From Uranotaenia lowii (lineage: Eukaryota > Arthropoda > Insecta > Diptera > Culicidae), in assembly GCF_029784155.1 (NCBI RefSeq), contig NC_073691.1, forward strand, positions 27,447,976 through 27,511,975: a stretch of 64,000 bases of DNA, read 5' to 3'. Numbering within the stretch: position 1 is the first letter of the stretch; each line of letters starts with the position of its first letter. The notes under the pieces were generated by a model. The model was not told the origin of the DNA and searched no databases. It saw only the letters and a list, made by a program, of their open reading frames with translations. A program made the translations under genes and the position numbers. Shown here piece after piece: positions 24,001 through 34,612 of this stretch.

Positions 24001-24620
24001 CAGAACACTTATTTTGTTAGTCCTCCCGATCCAACGTTATTTCATAAAGGGGATATTCAGAACACTCTTCATGTTGGTGCTCCCGATCCAACTAAAACTC
24101 AAAAAGAGAGTTTTCAGAACACTCTTCATATTGGTCCTCCCAAACCAACGTTATTTCATAAAGGGGATATTCAGAACACTCTTCATGTTGGTCCTCCCGA
24201 TCCAACGTTATTTCATAAAGTGAACCTGTAGAACACTCTTCATGCTGGTCCTCCCGATCCAACGAAAACTCATGAAGTTAACCTTTTTGAACACGCTTCA
24301 TGTTGGTTCTCCCGATCCAACGTTATTTTTCAAAGTGATCCTTTTGAACTCTCTTCTTGTTGGTCCTCCCAATCCAACGTAGTTTCATAAAGCGAACCTG
24401 CAGAACACTCATCATGTTGGTCCTCTCGATCCAAAATTGTATCTTAAAGTAAACCTTTAGTACACTCTTTTTGTTGGTCCTCCCAATCCAACGTTATTTC
24501 ATAAAGTGAATCTTCAGAACACTCTTCATGTTGGTCCTCTCGGTTCAATGTTATTTCATGAAGTGAACTTTTAGAACACTCTTTATGTTGGTCCTTCCGG
24601 TCCAACGAAATTTTATGAAG
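21056..24620. repeat. 57-bp satellite array, about 62 units
   Basis: The unit reads ttggtcctcccgatccaacg, then either ttatttcataaagtgaacct or aaaactcataaagtgtatct, then t/gcagaacactcttcatg. These three parts sum to 57 bases. Two linked variants (ttatttc...gaacct and aaaactc...gtatct) are interspersed and often alternate, as at 22259-22620. Some units are 55 to 58 bases because of small indels. Since 57 is 19 codons, frames up to 182 codons stay open on both strands (for example H-K-V-N-L-Q-N-T-L-H-V-G-P-P-D-P); they break at every indel and are not genes. Confidence 0.93.
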
Positions 24621-24790
24621 GCGAAACTCTCATCGCGACTGGTAATTTAAGTTTTTGATTGGAACTCTCATCGCAATCAAACTTCAGTCGGAACTCCCAT
24701 CGCGACTGGAAACTTAAGCCTTTGAATGGAACTCTCATCGCAATCATCGCATCGCAACTGAAGTTTTCGGCCAATTCCATTTTTATAGGA
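24620..24790. repeat. Short tandem repeat 'ggaactctcatcgc'
   Basis: Four diverged units carry 'ggaactctcatcgcgactgg' or 'ggaactctcatcgcaatc', near 24628, 24660, 24690 and 24728, spaced 30 to 40 bases. The array abuts the end of the 57-bp satellite. Confidence 0.6.
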
Positions 24791-25392
24791 GTAGCTTCAG
24801 GGTTTTTTTTAGTATAGTTTTTTTTCCCTCTATTGGGCAGGAATGTCATTTTATATGGATTTTTCAGTAGATCTATGGATTTTTAGCATTTCGACTGATC
24901 TAAGGATCGAAGCTCGAAATTTTAGGATTTTCAGCATTGTCTGCGGATGTTTGTCCAAATTTTGCGGAGAAAAGAAATTTCTACCAGACGACAAAAAAAA
25001 GTCACCTGGTGTCATTTTACGATAAAAATTTGCCAAAATCAGTACATTTTTCGATTTTTGTCATTTTTCAAGCTCGCTATTAGATTCATCCAGATTGGGA
25101 GCTCAAGTCTTAAAGCCTCTATTGCATTTTCAATTATATCATCTTCGTTTCAGTACACCTTTCAGCGCATTTTTGGCACAAAGATTTGCTTAATAGACAT
25201 TGGATTTTCGCAACCTCTTCTAAGGGTGCAGTTTTCTACCGAAATTTATGTCACCATAGTCAGCAACGTGCCAATTTATGATGATTCCCATAGCAAAAGG
25301 CAGTGGCAGGCAGCCCGACGATCATCCTCTTCTCGTTTAATACTGTTCTCTAGCCCATAAAACAGATCGTAAAACTTCATTAGCAAACGCTT
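24791..25392. other. AT-rich stretch, no supported gene
   Basis: Short frames on both strands (24843-25025 and 24947-25360) lack known domains. The sequence leads into the GC-richer open frame that follows. Confidence 0.35.
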
Positions 25393-25893
25393 TAAACGAT
25401 CTGGCGCGAGCACCCATTTTGGCATCCCGCCGCCGGGTCGCTTCAAAGTTCTAAGATTGTTTTCCTAGCTAGAATGGGTTCTAAGCACCTTTTGCGCTTG
25501 AGGACGCGGAAACTGGTTCCCTACGAGCTTCTTGAACAAGTATTGAAAAGAGCAGATCGCCCACGCATTTTTCGCACATTATTAGTGTCGCTGTCATTGT
25601 TGGTGGATCGCGATCGCTTAGCGATCGCGCAGAACCTAATCAATTCTGTCGCCTTGAGCCCGAAAGATCATTCCTATTGTAAGCTCTTGGTATCGGAAAG
25701 TGTATTGCACTTTTATCGCGAACATTTCACGCCCGACCGCAGCTTAAGCTTTGTAAATTGGTGCGCAACGCGCAATACCTCGAAGGAGGAACCTGTTTTT
25801 CGCCTGAGAACCTTTACGTCAAACAACTCACGTCGCGCGTGGCGTGGCGTCAACTGGACGCGTAAATTTGCACCTCCGCCCCCGAGAGATTAG
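25393..25893 (+). CDS. Open frame of unknown function, possible exon or element fragment
   Basis: The frame is open from 25393. The first ATG is at 25474 and would give 139 residues ending in a P-P-P-P-R-D tail before the stop at 25891-25893. The sequence before the ATG is also open and would read E-H-P-F-W-H-P-A-A-G-S. The peptide is mixed and protein-like: a basic N-terminus (H-L-L-R-L-R-T-R-K), a hydrophobic stretch around residues 35-50 (F-R-T-L-L-V-S-L-S-L-L-V) and an aromatic section (V-L-H-F-Y-R-E-H-F). GC content is clearly above the flanks. I recognise no family. It could be an exon, a fragment of a transposable element, or chance in a GC-rich patch. A minus-strand frame (25850-26146) overlaps its end. 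Confidence 0.3.
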
Positions 25894-26774
25894 TGACGCC
25901 CGTTTTACCAACCAAAGATCGTTCGGTCGGGTGGAATCTTTCTAAGGGATCTCGCTCCCATTTGCCTAAATTTGCTACCCATTGTTTTGGTCTGGCGCTA
26001 TGCCCCGTCGCTGGCTGATACGCCTCTCGGAACCCGTTGTTGATCCCATTCTGGATATCGGAATCGGTCGATCTTTTCACAACAAGAATCTTGAAGGTTA
26101 GGAATCGAGAGCGGGACGTTCGGAGTGACGTTTCGTCACCAACCACGATTTAGATTACAATTAAACTGATGAAAATCGGAATGTAATTAGCTTGACTCGG
26201 CTTCGACATTCCTGGGGCCTTTGGCCGACTGGCTGGCGACTTCGAGATGTAAAAGTTGTTGTGTGTGGGCGCTCACGTTTTTTAATAGCTGTATATCGCT
26301 TCGTTTTTGTTGGGTGCTAAGTGGCTGGCTCGCTTGCGTTGTCGATCGAGCAATTAGCTGGGCTGAGCTTAGCAATGGGATCAGAAATAATGCATAAAAA
26401 ACTTATGATCTTAATGAAATCATCGAGAGAACCGGCTAGCTGATCATCGAATTAGAAAGAATCCGCCCCGAAGGGTTGAACTGGATCAAGGTTAGAGCTA
26501 GGTTTACTTACATGTTAAGGTGCAGTTTTATGATGTCGTTACTTGATTTATTGTTTTGAAGTAGGAAATTTTGCGTAAAATATAATTTATTATTGATGTT
26601 TTTATTTTTAAATTCCACATTGTTTGACTATTTTGATTTAAAGAACTATAAATATCATTTGCTAGCTTTGTTTGACTTACGACCATTAGCGATCAGTTTC
26701 TCACCTGAAAGAAAGAAAAAAGAATAAATTAGAATTCGTTTTTTGTTAAACAAACAGAATATGTTGAGATGATA
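25894..26774. other. GC-richer then AT-rich stretch, unassigned
   Basis: From 25917 to about 26150 another plus-strand frame would be open apart from one stop near 26010, so the coding-like patch may extend through a frame change. A 98-codon minus-strand frame covers the same bases. After 26500 the sequence becomes AT-rich with no feature. Confidence 0.25.
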
Positions 26775-27370
26775 GGGCATAACGGGCGCCATGGGCGAAC
26801 CCCTCTTTTCTAAGTAAATATATATTTTCACGAGAAACAGTTTTGTAGTTCCTGTAGAATAAATTTTACAGCAAAATAGAAATCTCCTAATTATCTTCAC
26901 AGAAATATTTAAAAAAAAAACCAACTGAGTTCTCAAGTGACGGTGATATTATAATTTTTTAACACCGTAAAATAAGCTCTTGTGATCGTCATATTATCTT
27001 GATCTATAATAAACACACTGCAATCTGATGTACACATTGTTCCTTAATTTTCACCATCGTTAAGTGTATGATTTTTCACTATAATCAATATAAAAACGTG
27101 TTTTTACTTTAACTACTTGATTCGGGGCGAACAGAGCACCATTGATCGGGGCACGATGGGCATGTTCTGCTGTAGAATCTAGCAGAAAATTCAACTTGAT
27201 GAAGTCAACTGAATTATAGAGCTACAGTTTGACTAGTTTCATCTGACGATTTAGCCTATTGGTAAGATGTCGGAGAGATAATCAGAAGACTTGAGTTCGA
27301 TTCCTGGTCGAGGTGATTTTTTTTTCGTTTACCATTCATGATCGATTATTTTGATTCTTGCATTAAAGGG
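26775..27370 (+). mobile_element. TIR element with tRNA-like segment, copy B
   Basis: The left end resembles the family terminus ('tgatagggcataacgggcgcc' in two parts at 26771-26793). On the plus strand 27150-27240 matches copies A and C in inverted order ('acttgatgaagtcaactgaa', 'gagctacagtttgactag'), followed by the tRNA-like segment: 'tagcctattggtaag' at 27253 and the B-box 'gagttcgattcc' at about 27293. The right part ('accattcatgatcgatta') matches copy C near 50470. The right terminus is not clear. No protein is encoded. Confidence 0.6.
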
Positions 27371-28468
27371 GAAGTTCATTTAACGCCACATGTGGCTTTT
27401 TAATACGCGCCACTAGTGTTTTGAAGAATCTGTAACATTTGAAGCCTGCCAATTTGTTTTAAATGCTATGATTGGCCATGGCAAGTATGAATTTTTCTTA
27501 AAATATCCCTGTGTCGTGGAAATTTTACAAATTGTGTTTTTCTTTAAAAAAAAGCCTTGCGTGCACGCTTGAGGCGAATGCCCCGTTTCTTTGTTCAATC
27601 CATTCACACATCCCCTTCCTATCCCAAACAAAATAACATTGGAACAAATAAATAGAAACTGTTTTGAAATCGTTAAGTTCGCAAGAAAAAAATAATGGAC
27701 AGCAAGTTTTTTTTCTGTTTTAGAAAATTCATCTACTTGGCATTTTATCATTTCTACCTCTTTTTCAATTTCCTTTGAACAAAATAATCTTAAATACTTC
27801 GACGGAATGAGTTCTGTTTGATCTCTGTTCTGAGTCTCTGTTTGATCACCGGCTTACTTTGCGACGAGAATTTACGCAATGTAAGCGACAATTTTTCCAC
27901 AAAATGCGAACTGTGTAAAACCCCAAATAGCAAATTCTACATCACTATATAGGCATGTTGGGTCGTAGTGGTTTTAAGCCTAGTCTCGTTTGTTTATGTT
28001 CTGCATAAATGTATATTGTTGGCGTTTTTCAAATTTGATTCACGGTTAACATATAATCTTTAAACGTTGCTTTGCTTGATTTCTAAGCTGAATTGAAAAA
28101 ACCATTATTCATATTTTATCATACATTTTCCTGTTCTAACTGCGTGATCACGAGATTTAAAAAATGAATCGCAGGAAGTTAACATGAAGATAGTTTCCGA
28201 GTGTTGGACATCATTTTAAGGTGAATTTGCTATTATCGCTGAACCCATAAACCGGAGCTTTCGTCATAATCAGTGTCGGTGACATTCACTGGCGACATAT
28301 GCTAACCTGACGTCTACCGATTTCAACAGCATCAACATTACAATTTAATCACTATACATATATCTATGTACAAACGGAAAAAAACTTTACAATTGCGTAT
28401 TGTGCATTTCGATCCAAATTTATTAGGCTAAAAGTTGTCACGCACAAAAAAAAACTTATTTGAGTTAT
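27371..28468. other. Mostly AT-rich stretch with one short shared repeat
   Basis: At 27556-27612 'gcgtgcacgcttgag', 'cgaatg' and 'caatccattcacacat' recur at 36534-36590. No gene is supported in the remainder. Confidence 0.35.
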
Positions 28469-28476
28469 GCATAAAG

Positions 28477-30245
28477 CATGGCCGTAGGAACGGTTTAACC
28501 CCTAAATCCCCCCCCCCCCCCCCTCCCCCATGAGGGTCCAAAAATGCTAAGCAAAATGTTCTTCTCTAAGCGAAAAATTCCAAATCAAATTTTGATGAAC
28601 GACTAAAATGATTCAAGAGAAACAATCTCGGCTCAGCACCTTAAAATCTTATCCTAGATCAATAATTCTTTTACAGTTTTTCAAAAAAATTCTAAGTTGT
28701 TGATTGAAATTTAGCCCCGAATATCGAACTCAAATCAGATAAGACTAAGCATGCCAAATCGCCCAGATTTTACCTAAAGTTTTGCACTTTGTTTGCAAAA
28801 TAAGGCAAAAATTTAATTTAAGACATTGAGATTATGTATTTTGCGCCTAAATTGTTTGAGTAAATTTTATCAAAATTAATGTGAACGATTTTTGAAAGCA
28901 CAAGTCAAGTGTTTTTTTTATCATAATTGTTGTTTTATAATTTTGATATTAGCGGATAATTGAAAAAAATATCTCAGATTTACACGGCCTGTATACTTGG
29001 TGAATATATCTGGACAGCTGAGGCTAGAATAATCCCGGATTTTGTGGTTCCAAATTTGAATATATGAATATCATTAAAATTCGATCTCAGTTTTGTATTT
29101 CAAACTTTTATGTACGAAACTTATCCTTTCGGAATATGAGAAGTAAATTTTTGAAATTTCAAACCATTTTAAAGATTTGAAATTTTGACTTTTGATTCTT
29201 AAGCAGAATTGGATCTAAAGAAAGGTCCACAATTTAAAAATATGAAAAGGTTTCATCATTCACAATTTTTCTTCAGATTTACTAGTTGAAATTCGAATAA
29301 ATAACTGAAGAAAGAATTCACATTGAAAACCAACAAATCAGAATTTTAATATGAGATTCTGGTTGAAAAATCCATCCCAATTTCGCTTTTTGGTCCGTAA
29401 TATTAGTAAGAATTATTATCTGGAACTTATCTCTGGAATTCTGATTTCGAACTCAAGTTCCAAAGGCGGTATTCTGATTCGGAATCAAAATTAAGGATTC
29501 AGATTCAGCTCTAAGTTGAGTTTTATAATCAAGAATAAAATATCAATATGAGAAATTTAATAACGATTCAAATAACAGGCAGTCACAGTTTCATAATTTT
29601 GGGTTCGAGAATAATGCTTTATTTTCAATCAGAGTTAGTTTGGAACACAAACCAGAAAAAATCACATATATTAAAAAAAGTTTTGATTTTAGAGAAAACT
29701 TAAATTTTTAAAAATCAACAGAAAACATTTTTAATGGTTTTTTGTTTAGCAATATTTATACTGCAGATTTTTCTCAAATTAAGTTTAAAAGTCAAATCTT
29801 TAATTCAATTACTCGAGTTAATCACAAGTGTAAATAGAAAATGAATCTGATTTCAACCGCAATTCTTATCTCTTACTTTTATTCCTAAATTTTTGTTTTT
29901 TTTTACCGATGTCTCAAATACCTATGCTTGTGGTTAAAAAGAACTAGCTTACTATCTTCTTATTCAAGAAAATATAAAAAGAGTTTCTTTGAAATAAAAT
30001 TTTCAAAACGATAATTTTTTTTAAACCTTTTTGAAAGAAAATTGGGAACTTCTAGGACTTATTTTCTAAAGATAGAAATATAATTAATTTCCTTACTATT
30101 AATGTAAAATGACTCCAACCTGAATAATTATATAGAACATTCAATTTTTTTTAACTACTTTTCATTTATGCACTGTTCAAGCGAAACTATTATAGGAAAA
30201 AATTGTAAACAACCTCCCCATGAGCCGATTCTTTCTACGGCCCTG
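28477..30245. mobile_element. Non-autonomous hAT-like element, 1769 bp
   Basis: An exact 8-bp duplication, gcataaag, flanks it at 28469-28476 and 30246-30253. The ends are CATGGCCGTAGGAA on the left and, in reverse complement, CAGGGCCGTAGAAA on the right, 12 of 14 matching. The 8-bp duplication and CA-GGCC termini fit hAT. A run of 16 C bases sits just inside the left end (28508-28523). The interior is very AT-rich with stops in every frame, so it has no transposase and must have moved, if it did so recently, with enzyme supplied elsewhere. Confidence 0.85.
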
Positions 30246-30253
30246 GCATAAAG

Positions 30254-31549
30254 TATTAGGTACAGACCTTTTTGCCTTTCTTTCAGAAAGGTATAGTTAT
30301 CGGTCGATTTGGGAGATCATTAATTATGGGTCTTAGATATACCTTTATAGGTACCTATCGAATCAGCTCGACGAGTTCAGACGATGTCAGTGTATTTGTG
30401 TGTATTGGTGTGATTTTTTGTAAACTTTGTCCACACGTTTTTGCGAAACTGGGAAGTACAATAAAAATGATTTTGGTCTTAAAAAATTTGATTTTTTCCC
30501 CTCTTCAATGTATAAAAAAAAAAAAAAACAAAATAGTTTGAAAAATAAATTTTTATAGTAATTATCGTCAAATCATCACTCCAAAAAACGTATCCATTTG
30601 GCTTGCCAGCATTTTCCAACAATCACTCATGAAGATGATCGAAATCATGGAGCGATAAGCGCTGGGTACGCTTTCATTCCGTGTAAATCCCCATAAAGAA
30701 AACAGAGGGCGCCTCCAATCGAATGAAAATTATGATTTTTTTGTCAAATAGATGTCAGTCAATCAAAATGTCATAAATTATATTTTACCAGTAAACGTGG
30801 AAATTATATTTGTATATACCAGTCCACCCTTAGGCAGACCGGAACCAAAAAATTGATTTTGGAATTGATTCCCAAAACTAAAGTTCATGATAAGGAATTG
30901 CACCGTGAGGTACAACCCCGAAATCGAATGACTTTAGCCGAAGGACTAGACCCTCACATCGCATATTTCTATAGTGATGGTAAGTCCCGTCTCGCCCAAC
31001 GATAGATTCTCAAGTACAGATTGCTCAGAGAAGGGGAAAACGACACGGGAGGGAACGCGGACGATGTATGCACACCAGCTCATCTTCTCACGTGCCGTTC
31101 GTGCTCAGGGAGCTTTTTCTAAGCACGAACGACAGGAGAGAATTTCGCCCGTGGAAGCAAATTGAATCCAATAGGACAAATGCTACTGAATCCTCTCGAG
31201 CTTTAAGCTCTCGGGCTTGGTTTTTTTTTGTTCCCTTTTCTCTTCCTCTCTCCAGATCTAACGTTGCGCGATGAAAACTTTTCGTTCGCATCGAAAAACC
31301 TGTGCAAATATTGCGTTGTTGTTGTTGGGGTTGGTGTCTAGAAAAAATGAGGACGGCTTGGAAGTCAATCCGAACTTTACTTGCTGGAACCAGTGGAAAA
31401 TAACAACCAAACAGTAGCGCCACCAAGCTCTCCATAGTAGAGTTTGGTATTTTTTTTTTTGAACATGCATATAAAGCTAAAAAGCTAATAATAATATTCG
31501 ACAAAGTTGAATGAAGAAACAGAAAAAACTATACGAATTAACCATTTTG
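30254..31549. other. Unassigned stretch, GC-richer at 30960-31270
   Basis: Overlapping frames on both strands (for example 31088-31504 minus, 138 codons) contain no domain I recognise. A 10-bp inverted repeat, cgttcgtgct at 31096-31105 and agcacgaacg at 31122-31131, could form a hairpin. The remainder is AT-rich. Confidence 0.35.
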
Positions 31550-32256
31550 GCCAGGTTGACCAAAAAGAAAAATGACAAAATCGACAAAATTGACAAAATT
31601 GAAAGAAAATGACAAAATAGACCAAATTGACTAAATTGACAAACTTGACTGACTTGACATAATTCACTGATTTGACAAAAATGGCAAAATTGACAAAGTT
31701 GACAAAATCATGAAAATTGACAAAATTTATAAAATTGACAATATCGAGAAAATTGGCAAAATTGACCAAATTGACGATGACAAAATCGACAAAATTCACT
31801 AAATAGACAAAATTGACAAAACTGACAAAATTGACAAAATTGACAAAATTGACAAAATAGACAAAATTGATAAAATTGACAAAATTGACAAAATTGATAG
31901 TACTGACAGAATTGACAAAATTGACTAAGACAAAATCGACTAAATTCACTACATCCACAAAATTCATAAATTGACAAGATTGATTAAACTGGCCAAATTG
32001 ACAAAATTGACAAAATTGACAAAATTGAAGAGATTGACAAATTGACAAAATCTAAGAAAATTGAAAAAATTGTTAAAATTGGCCAAATTGACAATCAGAA
32101 AATCGACAAAATTCACTAAATTGACAAAATTGACAAAACTGACAAAATTGACCAAACTGACAAAATTGACAAAACTGACAAAATTGACAAATTTGACAAA
32201 AGTGACAAATTTGACAAAATTGACAAGATTGAAAAATTTGGCAATTGAAAAAAATT
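31550..32256. repeat. 9-bp satellite, gacaaaatt variant block
   Basis: Tandem units of gacaaaatt, best preserved at 31795-31880 and 32115-32235. On the same strand the unit differs by one base from the gtcaaaatt unit of the other blocks. Small indels break the register, as at 31770 and 31930, where 'gacgatgacaaaatcgac' recurs. The F-V-N and C-Q-F type frames on the minus strand are by-products. Confidence 0.9.
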
Positions 32257-33111
32257 GCAAACTTACCTAAATAAAAATATTGCGATTTCAAAATTTTCAA
32301 AATTTTTGATTTTCAAAATTTATTCTACCGATTTTCTACGTTTCGGTACCGTATTTTACTCTAGCAATTGAAATCTTATCCAATAATTTGATCTATGTAT
32401 TTGTTTCCATTACTTGAGAGGCTGGATTATTTGAAATACATGGTCATGCATCATTTTTCAAATTGTATTCTTAATTTTTATACCCCTTCCATTTTGAAGT
32501 TACCATATGCTATTACTCCAAAAAGAGTAAATTGAGTTAGATTATAATGTCATAGAAACGAAATTATACAAGATATTCCAGAATCTAGTCATTCAAAAAT
32601 CTCCAATTAGTTGCAAATAATGTTATTGATATGAAAATTATGATTATATAAAAATACTTTTATCCTATTAAAAACTTCAAATTTTTATTTCCTAAATTCT
32701 TTTTGGATTTACTGCGTATGAAATTCATTAATCATAATTCATTTTGTGACATATGTACCCAAATATAATTTACAGGCTGTGAGAAAGGCTACAATCCACT
32801 GTCAAGTGTATTAAATCGGGTTTTTTCTTAATAGATTTTCTTTGGATTGTTTCAGTTTCTACGAAATTCATTATTCGGATATCGATTTGGAACACAAAAC
32901 AATTATTCCTCGACTTTTATCGCTGGTTACTCTCATCTCACAACTCGTTGGATTAATTATTTTATAGTTGCTGACCCGGTGTGCTTTACTACTTCTTCTA
33001 TAGAAAAAATGAAGGTCGTTAAAATTATTTGTATTAAAATAAACTACTTTTTTTTAAAAGAAATTTCAACATTTTTCAAAAGCGAACTCTTTTTCAAGGC
33101 ATCTGAGCTTC
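32257..33111. other. AT-rich stretch, no supported gene
   Basis: A 98-codon frame at 32847-33143 runs into the satellite fragment and has no domain. Nothing else is recognisable. Confidence 0.4.
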
Positions 33112-33161
33112 TACTTGTCCTCTCAACTCGGCTTTCAATTTAAAGGTGTTCTCTCAACTCG
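33112..33161. repeat. 91-bp satellite fragment, left of LINE
   Basis: 'cttgtcctctcaactcgg' and 'ggtgttctctcaactcg' belong to the satellite at 13861-16170. The last bases, aactcg at 33156-33161, are repeated at 34370-34375 beyond the LINE. Confidence 0.8.
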
Positions 33162-34369
33162 ATTTTTATTTATTTATTTAAGTCTTTGACTGCTGTCATA
33201 CAGACCGAGTGTTAAAATTAACTTATGTTTAAATTAAAGTTACGTTAAAGCTAGGGAACGTCACGGATTGCACATTTAAACATTGATTTTGATACATTGA
33301 AGTCAAACAAGTATGACACATCGTTGAAGACCTGACAACATCGATTAAGCGGGTAGTTTTGTCCAAAAACTGTTCTGCTTCTAGGTAGCCAGAAGGTGGT
33401 TTGGTTGCGCAAACGACGTGCTGGGGCGTGCAAACTCAAGCTTTGGAGCAATTGTGGACAGTCAACAGTGTTCGTCAGGATATCGTATACAAACATTCGC
33501 TGCAAATATGTTCTTCTTTGACTTAGAGACGATAGAGACAGAAGTGCGCACCTTTGTGGATAAGGCGGTAGCCTTACGGGGTCTCGCCAGGGCAGTCGAC
33601 GCAGTGCATAACGAAGAAATTTTTTCTGAATTCGTTCGATCCGTTCGATATGAACAGAGTGGTAGGGTGCCCAGACTGGTGCCGCATATTCCAAGACACT
33701 TCGTACTAAAGAGCAGAACACTGTCTTGAGAGCGTATGGGTCCTCAAAGCTCAAAGTATTTCGTCGCAGGAATCCAAGCATAGCAAAGGCCTTAGCTGTT
33801 GTTGTCGCGATGTGCTGATTAAACGAGAGCTTCTGATCAAAGGTTACTCCTAGATCCTTAATGGTGACAACTCTTTCAAGCGGAGTGCCACCAAAAGCGT
33901 ATTCGAAGACCACGGAGGTTCTGGTTCTAAAAAAGCTGATACACTTGCATTTATCGGCGTTTACCTCCATCCCGTGTTTTCCACACCATGCGTGTAGTCT
34001 ATTGATGTCTTCTTGGAGCGCAGCACAGTCCACTCTCGAGTCAATGATCCTGTAGATTTTCAAATCATCTGCGAACAGTAGTTTTGGCGATTGAAGGAAA
34101 GTTGCTAGATCGTTAATGAAAATCACAAAGATAAGCGGTCCTAAGTGACTTCCCTGTGGAACACCAGACGGCATATCGAAACTAGTAGAATGAGTTCCAC
34201 GAATATTTATAAAGCCATGACGATGTAACAAATATGAATGCAACCATTTGGTTGCCCATTCTGGGAAACCGTAGCGCTTAAGTTTCTCCATCACGACCAT
34301 ATGCGGCACTTTATCGAAGGCTTTGGCAAAGTCGACATATATTGAGTCCACTTGCAGTCTTTTATCAGT
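33162..34369 (-). mobile_element. 5'-truncated CR1/jockey-type LINE
   Basis: The element lies on the minus strand and sits inside a 91-bp satellite unit, with a 6-bp duplication, aactcg, at 33156-33161 and 34370-34375. Its 3' end is a short taaa-type repeat (plus strand 33166-33181), as in CR1-like elements, not a poly-A tract. The 5' half, with the endonuclease and the start of the reverse transcriptase, is missing. Joining the flanks restores a normal satellite unit like the one near 35905. Confidence 0.85.
33251..34369 (-). CDS. Reverse transcriptase C-terminal part, CR1/jockey-type
   Basis: The frame shows reverse transcriptase boxes in order: V-D-F-A-K-A-F-D-K-V (first catalytic Asp), S-G-V-P-Q-G-S-H-L-G-P-L-I-F, F-I-N-D-L, then L-L-F-A-D-D-L-K-I-Y with the catalytic Asp pair, followed by the thumb (L-G-V-T-F-D-Q-K-L-S-F) and a C-terminal domain ending A-I-R-D-V-P. 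No stop interrupts it. The enzyme would copy LINE RNA at a nicked target, but here it lacks the endonuclease and the first reverse transcriptase blocks. The frame stays open upstream to 34564 only because satellite DNA happens to be in phase (D-N-F-D-N-F and L-E-G-E-L-R peptides); these residues are not part of the protein family. The clade call between CR1 and related jockey-superfamily groups is from the boxes and the 3' tail. Confidence 0.85.
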   Translation of the reverse strand, partial: TDKRLQVDSIYVDFAKAFDKVPHMVVMEKLKRYGFPEWATKWLHSYLLHRHGFINIRGTHSTSFDMPSGVPQGSHLGPLIFVIFINDLATFLQSPKLLFADDLKIYRIIDSRVDCAALQEDINRLHAWCGKHGMEVNADKCKCISFFRTRTSVVFEYAFGGTPLERVVTIKDLGVTFDQKLSFNQHIATTTAKAFAMLGFLRRNTLSFEDPYALKTVFCSLVRSVLEYAAPVWAPYHSVHIERIERIQKKFLRYALRRLPWRDPVRLPPYPQRCALLSLSSLSQRRTYLQRMFVYDILTNTVDCPQLLQSLSLHAPARRLRNQTTFWLPRSRTVFGQNYPLNRCCQVFNDVSYLFDFNVSKSMFKCAIRDVP

Positions 34370-34435
34370 AACTCGCTTGAATTTACTATCTTTATGTTCC
34401 GGCTGTCCTCTTAACTCGCCTTCCAATTTCAAGCT
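34370..34435. repeat. 91-bp satellite fragment, right of LINE
   Basis: 'actcgcttgaatttactatc' and 'ggctgtcctcttaactcgcc' continue the satellite unit interrupted by the LINE. Confidence 0.8.
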
Positions 34436-34612
34436 GATTAAATTGTTCAAATTGTCAAATTTGTCAAAACTGTCAGAGTTGTACAAATTGTCACAATTAT
34501 CAAAATTGTCAAAATTGTCAAAACTGTCAAATTTGTCCAAACTGTAATTGTAAACATAGTACAAATTGAAAACATTGTCAAAATTGTGAAAATTGTCAAA
34601 ATTGACGAAATT
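34436..34612. repeat. 9-bp satellite (gtcaaaatt), block 3a
   Basis: Degenerate units of gtcaaaatt; the block is split from 35358-35815 by the MITE-like element at 34613-35357. Confidence 0.88.

Noticed and set aside
21056..24620. CRISPR-like spacing of repeats
   Set aside because: The 57-bp units abut without unique spacers, and the context is eukaryotic.
31550..32256. ttgaca words as bacterial -35 promoter boxes
   Set aside because: They are part of the gacaaaatt satellite unit in a eukaryotic context.
33251..34564. The full 437-codon frame as one reverse transcriptase
   Set aside because: The upstream ~65 codons come from 9-bp and 91-bp satellites. The LINE starts at 34369 by its target duplication.
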